DNA from: Schistocerca nitens
Taxonomy: Eukaryota > Arthropoda > Insecta > Orthoptera > Acrididae
Direction of reading: 5' to 3'
DNA: 64,000 nucleotides
Assembly: GCF_023898315.1 (NCBI RefSeq)
Contig: NC_064622.1
Coordinates: 178,890,178-178,954,177 of the forward strand
The position numbers and the translations under genes were made by a program. Position 1 is the stretch's first letter, and every line of letters starts with the position of its first letter. The notes under the pieces are model-generated. The model was not told the origin of the DNA and did not search any database. It was given only the letters and a program-made list of their open reading frames with translations. Positions 32,749 to 43,363 of the stretch are shown one piece after another.

Positions 32749-33350
32749 CACCTATCTTGTCTCACAGTAAGTCTACCCTTACCCTATCCAGACACTCCAA
32801 AGTGTCTATGGGGATTTCATCTGGTCCAGCTGTCTTCCCAGTTTTGCTTTCTCTCAGTGCTGAAACAACTATTTCTTGTGATATTTTCCATATCATGTTC
32901 TGGCTGGAGCCACCCTATTCCGAGGTGTTTCTTTGATTTTCTTCCTTCAAGAGTTTCTCAAAGTAGTTTTGCCATTGTTCCTTAATCTTACTCTCCTCTT
33001 GGAGTCTGGACATCATTTCATTGTTTAACTTAGGTGACGTCCTTTGTTGCATTGTCTCTGGCTGTAGCTTTTCAGAGAGATTTGTTCTTCCCTCTTTTGT
33101 CTCCAGTTTCTCATACACATCTTTTCATGCACCCACCCTCAAATTGCCAACTGCTCTTTTTGCCCCCTTGAGGGCCAGCTTCTATAGTCGTTTGCCCTCA
33201 GCTGCTCCATGTTCATTTCACATCTCCTCGGCATTTCATTTCATTTTCATAACAACTTGTACTTCAGTGTTCCACCAACAGTTTTCTTTGTCAATAAGGC
33301 CACTCTTTCCTGAGGTTCTCCCCAGGGCAGTACTTTCTAAACCGGACCAT
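32749..33350 (-). pseudogene. RTE-like LINE fragment, linker to RT start
   Basis: On the - strand: KENCWWNTEVQVVMKMK (33290), VYEKLETKEGRTNLSEKLQP (33118), IKEQWQNYFEKLLKEENQRN and then GKTAGPDEIPIDTLECLD (32850-32795), the first RT block. Cut off at the gypsy LTR. Stops present. Confidence 0.75.
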
Positions 33351-33504
33351 AGCAGCTAAGCAGTACATTATTATAAATGGCTACTTACATAAGTTACAGC
33401 GGAATGATAGTACATTCAAGACATAGCGAGTAAAACCACAAAAATGTATGTGCTTGTCCTCTGCTGCTGGGATTTTCAAGTCAGAATTCAAAGGCAAACT
33501 GTCT

Positions 33505-34200
33505 TACATATCTGCACAATGAACTCAAATAGGTTATTGTGGTCTTCTGTACAATGACTGGTCTGATGCAGCTCTCCACTCTAATATATCTTGTGCAAGC
33601 ATATTCATCTGTGAATAACTACTGCAACCTACATCCATTTGAACCTGTGTACAGTATTTGTGTCTACATTCCCCTCTACAATAAAATCCTCCACACTTCC
33701 CTACATTACCAAACTGACTATTCCTTGATGCCTCAGCATATGATCTATCAACAAGTTCTTTCTTTTAATCAATCTGAGCCATAACTTTTTTCCCCCCATT
33801 TTGTTTCAGTACCTTCTCATTAGTTATTCGATTTACTTGTTTTATTTTCAGCATTCTTCTATAGAGGTGTATTTCAAAAGCTTCTATTCTTTTTTTGTCC
33901 AAAATGTTTACTATCTGTGTTTGATTCTATATAATGCTATACTTTAAACAAACGCCTTCAGAAAAAGACACTTAAAATTTATTTTGATGTTGACAAATTT
34001 ATCTTTTTCAGAAATGCTTTCCTCACTATTGGCAGTTTGCTTTTCACATCTCTTCTACTTTGGACATCGTCAGTCATTTTGCTATGCAAATAACAAAACT
34101 CATCTACTATATTTATTGTTTCATTTCTTAATCCAATTCTCTCAGCATCACCTGATCTGAGTATACATTATTGCCCTTGTTTTACTTTTGGGTGTAAGCC
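33505..34200 (-). pseudogene. RTE-like LINE RT C-terminus and 3' end
   Basis: On the - strand RIEAFEIHLYRRMLKIKQVN and RITNEKVLKQNGGKK (33900-33800) match the conserved tail of RTE-type ORF2 (EAFEMWxYRRMLKI...TNEEVL). The 3' terminal stretch ACTGGTCTGATGCAGCTCTC lies at 33555. Confidence 0.7.
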
Positions 34201-34312
34201 ATTACCCATGGTAATGTTTCATAACAATGAAAATAATCAATTTTGATAATATAATGTATTCGGATATGTAAAAAAAATATACTCACCAAGCAGTGGCAGG
34301 AGAACGCACATA

Positions 34313-35542
34313 CAAGGTCTGTTCAAAAAATTTTGGAACTTTGTCCACAAATTTTTTCTATGATTACCTTTTACTTATTGTGGATGGTCTCCTTCAAAAT
34401 ACTCTCCTCTACAATTGATACATGCTCCCAATGCTGTTTCCACTTCTGGTAACAGACTTCGTACCCCTCTTGCTGGATCATGCAAAGTGCCATCTGTGAA
34501 TTTTCCTTTATCTTGTCTATCGTTGCAAGTCTTTGTCCTTTCAATGGGGTTTTCAACTTAGGAAATAAAAAAAAGTCTGCAGGGGACAGGCCTGGAGAGC
34601 ATGTAGGATAAGGCAGCACTAATGATTTCGTTTTTGTGCAACAGTCATGCACCAGCAGGGACGAATGTGTGGGTGCATTATTGTGATGTGAGACACGTGA
34701 ATTGTCTTGCCAAATTTCAGGCCATTTCCTTCTCACATTTTCTCATTCCGATAGTACCAACAATTAACACACTGTCCCAGTGCCCTGTGTCAGAGGAAAC
34801 TATCAGCATGACTTTGGCATTTGACCTGACCTAACTAGGTTTTTTTTAGTCTTGCAGAACCTCTCACGACCCATTGTAAAGGTTGAACCCTGGTCTCAAC
34901 ATCATAACCGTACACCCACCTCTCATCACATTATGATTCTCTTGAGGAATATCTTGTTCTCATTTGCATGATCCAAAAGATCTCACGGATTGCAAGGTAA
35001 AGATCCTTCTGGTTTTTTTTCGTGAGCCATGGGATGAACTCAGCAGCAACACAATCCATTCCAAGATTTCATGACATGATCCAACTGAAATGTTACATTC
35101 TTTTGCATTCCCTCCAACAGTCAGTCTTCAATTGGCATGCACAATTTCGTTTACATTCCTGACATGAGCATCATCAATAAGTGTCAATGGGCATCCTGAA
35201 CTTCCATCTGGCCTTTTTAAGCCATGTGAACCATTTTTGACACTGATTATGGCTTAAGCACCACATCATTTGGTGTTTCTGCGTAAAGGTTTTCTTGAGT
35301 TCCACGCAAAATTTAATGCAGATTTGTTGTTCCTCTAACTCTGCCACCTCAAAATTCACAAACTGTGCGACATGATGTTCTACTCAATACAGCACTGAAC
35401 AATAATTAACAGACATACAACAATAAAACTTTTGGCAGGTACTCCTGTAACACAAATGTGTGCAAAGATGCAAGTGCATTTTGCTCCAACGCACCATTGG
35501 CACGACATTACAAATGTTTCAGAATGTTTTGAACAGAACTTG
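34313..35542 (-). mobile_element. Mariner element inside the foldback arm
   Basis: TA (34311-34312), CAAGGTCTGTTCAAAAAATT on the left; the right end on the - strand is CAAGTTCTGTTCAAAACATT, then TA (35543-35544). Length 1230 bp. Confidence 0.85.
34374..35360 (-). pseudogene. Mariner transposase, decayed
   Basis: N-terminal piece (35359-35174): EEQQICIKFCVELKKTFTQK and SQxxxWFTWLKKAR-like helix-turn-helix. C-terminal piece (34736-34374): HHNNAPTHSSLLVHDC (first Asp of HDNAPxH replaced by Asn), CSPGLSPADFFLFPKLKTPL, then the end EESILKETIHNK. The SPDLAP block has Gly in place of Asp. The middle is frameshifted and shortened. Confidence 0.85.
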
Positions 35543-35939
35543 TATAAAAGGAGGCCTTACTTAGGCAAGCTTTCAGAGCCAGTGGCTCCTTCTTCTGACA
35601 GAAGGGTTGAGGGGCAGGAAGGAGAGGGGGGGGGGGTCAAGGGTAAAGAATAAGAGAAGTTTAGGAAAAGGGGGTGAAGTTCAGAACCCCGGGTCAGGGG
35701 AGTCTTACTGCCCGGTAAGTCTACCGACAAGGGATTCCGGCTGACTTTTCCGAACTCCACCTCTCCCATTCCGTACCCTTCACTCCTCTTTCTTCCCCTT
35801 CAATTCTTCTGCCAGAAGAAGGAGCCACTGGCTCCGAAAGCTTGCATAAGTAAAACCTTTTTTATACGGGTGTTCTCCCGCTGTCACTTGGAGAGTAGAT
35901 TTTTTATCAGTCCAATTTCATGGTAATGCTTTGTGCTTT

Positions 35940-37440
35940 AAAATCTCTCTCACCTTATTATATAACCTGTATGAAATCTTCCTGTGTTTCCAGGTCCCTT
36001 GCACATACAGAACTTTCTTTCGTGATTCTTAAACTAAGTGTTAGCAATTAAATTGTGCTTTGTCTAGAATTCTACCTGTTTTATCCCTAATATTTTTCCT
36101 TTTCTTCCTTTTTCTATAACCCTGCTTTTACGTTCCCAGAATTAACATTTTCCTGTCATTTATGCCATTCTTTATCATTCCCGTAGCACTAGTTGACACT
36201 GTCATTCACTTTCAAGCACAGTGCCGGTGATGTATTTTTTAAACACAGCGCCTGTTACATATTTTTTAAACACAGTGCCGCTTATGTATTTTTTTCATGA
36301 TGAGCCAAACATGTTTCAAGAATTATTCTTGTTGTGAAATGCAGTATTTACGTGTGTATTTTTTATCATGTTATACAAAAAACAATGAGAGTGACTTTGT
36401 AAATCATTTGCTCCAGACATTTCTCCTCTTCACTACACATATTGAACACACAGTCAATACAAAAGCAAGAAACAGAGAGAACTTGATAGTCAGCTAATGC
36501 CTACGACACAAGAGGAGATGATAAAGGCTTCACATACAATGAATTTCTTGACTGATATTGCTACTACCATCTACCAGAAACTACAAGGCCTGCAGATCTG
36601 ACATTTGTAGGAGCCATAAATATACATTTGACACCAGGGACATAAATATGCATTTAACACCATGGAAAAAACATCATAACTGGTGTGATGTAATATTGCA
36701 TCCACTGCTTATTCCCACTTCCCTAAGTGCCATAATATAACGTTAACTGCATGCTAAGTGTTAAATGATCAGAATTATTTCTTTTATCTCATCATGCAAT
36801 TTTTCAATCATCTGCAGAGGTATTAGGCGTTTATACTTGTACTGCTGTGTTGGGCATTGGCTTTATGTTTACCTTGCCTAAAATACGATGTTCACAATGC
36901 TGTTTACAGTAAATGAATCATATCCTAATCTTCTTATTCATTATGTCTACCCCTACTTGACTGTGTTGGTAACCTTATATGCATATTACCAGAACTATTT
37001 TACCTGCCAACTCATTTCAGCAATTTCTACTGTACCTATCTTACCTATTATCAAATTCTCTAACCTACCAACCTAATTATGGGACTTAAAGATTCCGAAC
37101 TTCTACCAGTAAAATGCCATTTTGTTTTTCTGATAACATTTCCTTGAGCAGTGCCCACCTGAAGATCCAAAGAGTGGACTATTTTACCTCTGGAATATTT
37201 TACCCAACTGGATGCCAGCATCATTAAACTATAGAGTAGAGTTGCATGCATTTGGGAAAATATAAAGGCTGTAGCTTTCCCCCGCCTTCAGTCATTCACA
37301 ATATCAATATAGAAAGTTCATACTGCTTAATGTTACAAGGCCAGATCAGTCAGTCATCCACACTACTGTCCTTGCAGCTACTGGAAAAGTTGCTGTACAT
37401 ATTCAGGAGCTGTGTGTCTCTCCACAGTAGCATGGATCGT
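35940..37440 (-). pseudogene. RTE-like LINE 5' UTR and endonuclease region
   Basis: Recognised at nucleotide level, e.g. TTCTTTCGTGATTCTTAAAC (36011), CATCTGCAGAGGTATTAGGC (36810) and ATTTTACCTCTGGAATATTT (37182), all in the order of the locust RTE-type LINE. The translation is broken in many places. Confidence 0.6.
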
Positions 37441-38756
37441 GGGGTAACATTTTGTAAAAGGAGGTGTAATGTTATAATATATTCAGCGTCCATGTTTTAA
37501 CTTTGTCTGTAACAACTTTCTCTTTGCCGTACTTCAATTTTTCATTTTGGTTCTGTGCCTCAATGGTAGACCTTAGTTTCACCATTAATCACAAACCCAT
37601 GACAAAAATCCTCTCCTCTCCCAGCACTGCCAGTACAAGAGTCTCATCACAGAGCCAGAACAAGTGCCCCTCATGCTTGCACACTGAGTCCATTTCTCCA
37701 CCAAGAGGGCACTTCTGAGCTCAAAACAGAATCTAAAATCAATCAAAATCTAGCACATATAGAAAAAATTAAACTACTGGAATGTTTGTGTTTGCTTTTG
37801 GGATCCGTTGACATCAAACTCAACATACTTTCTTCAAGGAATTTTGGAAAAATCCTGATACTAATATTTACGACTTTTTCAAAGTTTATAGTCTGAATAC
37901 TGTCAACTACTGCACCTATTGTTATGTATATGGTTCTTATTGTAACACCAATTACTCAATCTACAACACTTGTTTATCAGACTCTCATACATCACAATGT
38001 CTATGATACATTATATAATTTCTGCACTTTTCGTGCTTGTAACACTGCCGAGAATACATCTTCACAAAAATGGTGCTACACTACGACTATACAGCATATC
38101 TATAATGGGCCGATGTGTTTGCTTATTAGGGTGGCCCTTAATTTTCAACTTTCTAACCCTGTTTCATATGAACCTAATATAATATATAATAAATATCATA
38201 ACTTTACGAATAGTAAAACATTAATAGACCAAGTAGGAATGGCTGTAGTAGCTAGGCAAGGTTAAGAGTGGCCTCTTCCTTTTAATGATCTGGAGAGTGA
38301 TGCACTTCAGCAGTGAAGACTGCAAATCAAATAATGAAACTACTGTGACAACATAAAAATGCAAAAATATCCCAGAAACAGCAGCAACAATAGTCAAACC
38401 ATGCTGTGACATATAGTAGGTAAGATATTACGAAATTGTTCACAAAAAACAATATTTGGAACCAAACAGCATACATGTAATAATGTTTCAGAATCAAAGA
38501 ACCTACTGATGATGGCAACATTTGTCACTGAAGCTAGTTTGTGAATGAATAAATAAATAACAAAAGTGTTTTGCATCAAAGTGGAGCAGAATCCCAGATT
38601 GTTGTTTTGCATGCAAACACGGACCAATGGAAGAGTTTCAAGATAAAATTATTGTTAAGAAAAGGCTTCAGCATCTCTTGTTGGTTCTTTTCAGTAAAAT
38701 TATTGGAGCCAAACTACTTTTTGTGTTTTCTCCTACAATCTAACAATAAGGCAAAG
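37441..38756. other. Unassigned AT-rich stretch
   Basis: No gene, RNA or repeat recognised. Confidence 0.35.
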
Positions 38757-39836
38757 TGCAGATGCGCAAAACTATAGACCTATATCTCTGACGTCGATCT
38801 GTTCTAGAATTTTAGAACATGTTTTTTGTTCGCTTATCATGTCATTTCTGGAAACCCAGAATCTACTCTGTAGGAATCAACATGGATTCCGGAAACAGCA
38901 ATTGTATGAGACCCAACTCGCTTTATTTGTTCATGAGACCCAGAAAATATTAGATACAGGCTCCCAGGTAGATGCCATTTTCCTTGACTTCTGGAAGGCG
39001 TTTGATACAGTTCCGCACTGTCGCCTGAGAAACAAAGTAAGAGCCTATGGTATATCAGACCAGCTGTGTGGCTGGATTGAAGAGTTTTTAGCAAACAGAA
39101 CACAGCATGTTGTTCTCAATGGAGAGACGTCTAGAGACAAAGTAACCTCTGGCGTGCCACAGGGGAGTGTTATGGGACCATAGCTTTTCACAATATATAT
39201 AAATGACCTAGTAGATAGTGTCGGAAGCTCCATGCGGCTTTTCGCGGATGATGCTGTAGTATACAGAGAAATTGCAGCATTAGAAAATTGCAACAAAATG
39301 CAGGAAGATCTGCAGCGGATAGGCACTTGGTGCAGGGAGTGGCAACTGACCCTTAACATAGACAAATGTAATGTATTGTGAATACGTAGAAAAGAGGACC
39401 CTTTATTGTATGATTATATGATAGCGGAACAAACACTGGTAGCAGTTACTTGTGTAAAATATCTGGCAGTATGCGTGCGGAATGATTTGAAGTGGGATGA
39501 TCATATAAAATTAATTGTTGGTAAGGCGGGTATCAGGTTGAGATTCATTGGGAGCGTCCTTAGAAAATGTAGTCCATCAACAAAGGAGGTGGCTTACAAA
39601 ACACTCGTTCGACCTATACTTGAGTATTGCTCATCAGCGTGAGATGCGTACTAGGTCGAGTTGACGGAGGAGATAGAGAAGATCCAAAATCACAGGGTTA
39701 TTTGGTAAGCGTGATAGCGTTTCGGAGATGTTTAGCAAACTCAAGTGGCAGACTCTGCAAGAGAGGTGCTCTGCATCGTGGTGTAGCTTGCTGTCCAGGT
39801 TTCGAGAGAGTGCGTTCCTGGATGAGGTATCAAATA
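38757..39836 (+). pseudogene. CR1-like LINE reverse transcriptase (partial)
   Basis: NYRPISLTSICSRILEHVF, NQHGFRKQQLYETQLALFVH, DFWKAFDTVPHCRLRNKVRA, SGVPQGSVMGP followed by a stop (normally SVxGPLLF), INDLVDSVGSSMRLFADDAV with FADD, LQRIGTWCREWQLTLNIDKC, and the thumb WDDHIKLIVGKAGIRLRFIG, LVRPILEYCSSA. Stops at 39181, after CNVL, and after EYCSSA. It would copy LINE RNA into DNA at the target; inactive here. Confidence 0.88.
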
Positions 39837-41257
39837 CACTCCTGGAAATTGAAATAAGAACACCGTGAATTCATTGTCCCAGGAAGGGGAAACTTTATTG
39901 ACACATTCCTGGGGTCAGATACATCACATGATCACACTGACAGAACCACAGGCACATAGACACAGACAACAGAGCATGCACAATGTCGGCACTAGTACAG
40001 TGTATATCCACCTTTCGCAGCAATGCAGGCTGCTATTTTCCCATGGAGACGATCGTAGAGATGCTGGATATAGTCCTGTGGAACGGCTTGCCATGCCATT
40101 TCCACCTGGCGCCTCAGTTGGACCAGCGTTCGTGCTGGACGTGCAGACCGCGTGAGACGACGCTTCATCCAGTCCCAAACATGCTCAATGGGGGACAGAT
40201 CCGGAGATCTTGCTGGCCAGGGTAGTTGACTTACACCTTCTAGAGCACGTTGGGTGGCACGGGATACACGCGGACGTGCATTGTCCTGTTGGAACAGCAA
40301 GTTCCCTTGCCGGTCTAGGAATGGTAGAACGATGGGTTCGATGACGGTTTGGATGTACCGTGCACTATTCAGTGTCCCCTCGACGATCACCAGTGGTGTA
40401 CGGCCAGTGTAGGAGATCGCTCCCCACACCATGATGCCGGGTGTTGGCCCTGTGTGCCTCGGTCGTATGCAGTCCTGATTGTGGCGCTCACCTGCACGGC
40501 GCCAAACACGCATACGACCATCATTGGCACCAAGGCAGAAGCGACTCTCATCGCTGAAGATGACACGTCTCCATTCGTCCCTCCATTCACGCCTGTCGCG
40601 ACACCACTGGAGGCGGGCTGCACGATGTTGGGGCGTGAGCGGAAGACGGCCTAACGGTGTGCGGGACCGTAGCCCAGCTTCATGGAGACGGTTGCGAATG
40701 TTCCTCGCCGATACCCCAGGAGCAACAGTGTCCCTAATGTGCTGGGAAGTGGCGGTGCGGTCCCCTACGGCACAGCGTAGGATCCTACGGTCTTGGCGTG
40801 CATCCGTGCGTCGCTGCGGTCCGGTCCCAGGTCGACGGGCACGTGCACCTTCCGCCGACCACTGGTGACAACATCGATGTACTGTGGAGACCTCACGCCC
40901 CACGTGTTGAGCAATTCGGCGGTACGTCCACCCGGCCTCCCGCATGCCCACTATACACCCTCGCTCAAAGTCCGCAACTGCACATACGGTTCACGTCCAC
41001 GCTGTCGCGGCATGCTACCAGTGTTAAAGACTGCGATTGAGCTCCGTATGCCACGGCAAACTGGCTGACACTGACGGCGGCGGTGCACAAATGCTGCGCA
41101 GCTAGCGCCATTCGACGGCCAACACCGCGGTTCCTGGTGTGTCCGCTGTGCCGTGCGTGTGATCATTGCTTGTACAGCCCTCTCGCAGTGTCTGGAGCAA
41201 GTATGGTGGGTCTGACACACCGGTGTCAATGTGTTCTTTTTTCCATTTCCAGGAGTG
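39837..41257 (-). mobile_element. Tc1-like element, nearly intact
   Basis: TA (39835-39836) then CACTCCTGGAAATTGAAATA; the right end on the - strand is CACTCCTGGAAATGGAAAAA, then TA (41258-41259). 1421 bp, one transposase gene. It interrupts the LINE 3' part. Confidence 0.92.
39992..40951 (-). CDS. Tc1-like transposase, almost full length
   Basis: 319 residues from an internal methionine. The DNA-binding half has GWTYRRIAQHVGREVSTVHR (paired-like helix-turn-helix) and a GRPR-like basic hinge; the catalytic half has VIFSDESRFCLGANDGRMRV (first Asp), GIMVWGAISYTGRTPLV, FQQDNARPRVSRATQRALEG (second Asp) and RSPDLSPIEHVWDWMKRRL (Glu). I count 32 residues between second Asp and Glu; the same spacing occurs in the relic at 53830-54760. 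It ends AAKGGYTLY with a stop. The true N-terminus MPRQRGREPYVQLRTLSEG (41010 down) is in another frame, so one small frameshift near 40960 separates it. An alternative start at 40951 is unlikely to give full activity. Confidence 0.88.
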   Translation of the reverse strand: MGMREAGWTYRRIAQHVGREVSTVHRCCHQWSAEGARARRPGTGPQRRTDARQDRRILRCAVGDRTATSQHIRDTVAPGVSARNIRNRLHEAGLRSRTPLGRLPLTPQHRAARLQWCRDRREWRDEWRRVIFSDESRFCLGANDGRMRVWRRAGERHNQDCIRPRHTGPTPGIMVWGAISYTGRTPLVIVEGTLNSARYIQTVIEPIVLPFLDRQGNLLFQQDNARPRVSRATQRALEGVSQLPWPARSPDLSPIEHVWDWMKRRLTRSARPARTLVQLRRQVEMAWQAVPQDYIQHLYDRLHGKIAACIAAKGGYTLY

Positions 41258-41463
41258 TATATTGCTTCCCCCTACTTATACATCCCGAGGAGATCACGAA
41301 TGTAAAATTAGAGAGATTCGAGCGCGCACGGAGGCTTTCCGGCAGTCATTCTTCCCGTGAACCATACGCGACTGGAACAGGAAACAGAGGTAATGACAGT
41401 GACACGTAAAGCGTCCTCCGTCACACACCGTTGGGTGACTTGTGGAGTATAAATGTAGATGTA

Positions 41464-41699
41464 CTGGCACTTGAGGTAGTTTCCATTCTTCAGCAAATGT
41501 CACAAATTCCTACTATAAGAACAGACCACTGCGTCAAAAAGTTTCTCAGTCTGAATGATAAATGGTTCTACAGAAAATCTGACCAGAAATTCAGGCAAGG
41601 AGGGGGGGAAAAAGATATATTTTTGTGAAAACATGAAAGAGCCCTTTAACACAGCCCATTCCAATGCTTTGGAACATGAAAAATGATGAAGATAAGAAA
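41464..41699. other. Short unassigned flank of the LINE
   Basis: Nothing recognised. Confidence 0.3.
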
Positions 41700-42555
41700 T
41701 TTTTAACAAATCAGCACCAAAAAGGATGCTCTGGCTACACGGCTGGTGTTAATCATAAACTAAATTGCCAGGAAGAAAAAAACACAGAAGCGAACTGCAA
41801 TTCAAATTACCAGAAGGAAAAGGACATATGAAGAAATGAAACCTGTTGCTACTTATGACATCACAGTGCCAGAAAGTGATCATTTAACATCAAGAAGGCA
41901 AGAAAGTCATAGCAAAGTCAGTGATAGAAATGAGGTTCACACAGTAATGGCTGCATGGCTTTATGGCAGGAAACTGAAAGCTTGGTTATAAATCAAACTT
42001 CTTTTCAACATGTAAAGAAGAGAGATGTGCAGAAATTTAACAAAAATTTAACCTAAATGATTGTCAATAACTAATGTTGCACCGAGATGGAAATTGCTCC
42101 CAGCATTTAAAAGATGTTGAAAAGTAGATGGACTGGCAATATATGTAACCTTTTAAGGCAAGGAACAATTGTTGGGAGTCCCTAAATTCCCTTCACCTTG
42201 GGATGATAAAGCCATGGCTGTTTACAAAGCAGTACAGAAGTGGGGTATAGCTGACAGTTCAGGCATTTTGCTAAGATACGACAGCAAGCAATACAAGTTG
42301 AATAAGCTGCTGCTGCTGCACAAATCTAGAAAAATTGTTCCGTCGTGGTGTACTGTACCTCCCTTGCATCATTACATTTGTAAACTGGTGTCAAAGACAT
42401 GTTTCGAATCACTGATGGGGGCAACTTCTGACCCAGGCATGGAACTGAAGTACCCAATGATGTACAGTCTATTATTCTCGGATTTCTTGAAAACCAACTT
42501 TCTATGTAGAAACAACCACAAGATGCTTACGAAGAATGGTTGGAGTAAACTATGA
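41700..42555 (+). pseudogene. Relic of an unnamed transposase-like family (DTTASNT motif)
   Basis: LLGVPKFPSPWDDKAMAVYK followed by AVQKWGIADS in one frame (42170-42265), then DTTASNTS (42278) and VLYLPCIITFV (42348) in another. This matches, as I remember it, unnamed arthropod proteins with LGVPxLxxG...AVxxAxxxWG...FDTTxSNTGxxxGAC...LxCRHHxxE. At least one frameshift. Role unknown; repeated occurrence in genomes suggests a mobile element. Confidence 0.4.
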
Positions 42556-43363
42556 TCTTTCTTGGTGGCATTCTAAAGAAAGGAATATCTTTTCACATCT
42601 CAGGAGCTGTAACTTATTGTAGGTGGATGGCAAGTCATATACTCGTATGTATTCAAGTTATACAAGTTTCATAACGATTTTCGCTTATCTGATATGGAGA
42701 AGAAATCATTTACAAGAATATGTGTTTTTTTCGTCTGTGTGCATATTCAGGCCTGGTTTCTCTCAAAGGAAGCAATTAGGGCATCTTACCACGATTTCCA
42801 ATTCATGACTTAGTTGATAAATTATCAGGATATTTACTCTGATTGTTGCTGGAGACCGTAAAAAATACCCTTAGGAGTAAATAATTTCCAGTGTTCATTC
42901 AATCAAAATATATTTTGATTCAACAGAAATGAATATTGTAAAATGACTTGCATAAAGAAAAAGAGTTTTCAAATTGAAAATGTGTGCATTAGCAAAAATA
43001 AACTTGATGTTTTATAGATTTCTGGTGGTGTTTTTTGAATGCCTCACATGAACTTTTCAGTAATATGAGTCAAAAATGATTTTAAACGATTGCTGGATCT
43101 GCTGGAATGTGCAATGTCCATTGTTTTTAAGAAAAACAAATATACAGTGAATATCAGGAAGAATACAATGCTTTTTAATGGAAACAGGTGTTATGGATGC
43201 TATGTTCCAGCTTCAAGGCATTTGATAGTCATCTACGATTTGTTAAACTGAGATGAAATTTTCCACAAACTGTTTTCTGTCAATTGGAACGACACTGGGG
43301 GCGATAAAAGCAAAGTTTTAACTTTCAGAAAATTTATGTATAGCTAAGGGCCATCCTCTTGTG
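42556..43363. other. Unassigned AT-rich stretch
   Basis: Nothing recognised. Confidence 0.35.

Larger units (their letters stand above)
34258..35916. mobile_element. Foldback (long inverted repeat) element interrupted by a mariner
   Basis: Left end ATTCGGATATG then ATACTCACCAAGCAGTGGC; the right end read on the - strand begins ATTGGACTGATAAAAAATCT. The inner arms GAGCCAGTGGCTCCTTCTTC (35577) and its mirror (35815-35840) form the hairpin. A mariner splits the left arm. A short relative is at 51007-51190. Confidence 0.7.
33505..37440 (-). mobile_element. RTE-like LINE, 5' and 3' parts separated by a foldback element
   Basis: 37440-35940 is the 5' untranslated and endonuclease part; 34200-33505 is the C-terminal and 3' part; the RT in between is missing and the foldback element 34258-35916 occupies that place. 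Both parts match one widespread locust LINE that I remember, in the correct order for the - strand. Confidence 0.7.
38757..41463 (+). mobile_element. CR1-like LINE, 5'-truncated, interrupted by a Tc1 element
   Basis: Begins abruptly within the RT, runs through the thumb and 3' UTR and ends near GTGGAGTATAAATGTAGATG (41443). A Tc1 element lies at 39837-41257; the parts before and after it are contiguous in the LINE. Compared with the other three copies this is the best preserved RT. Confidence 0.85.

Noticed and set aside
40349-41068. + strand open readings up to 129 codons
   Set aside because: Antisense shadows of the Tc1 transposase.
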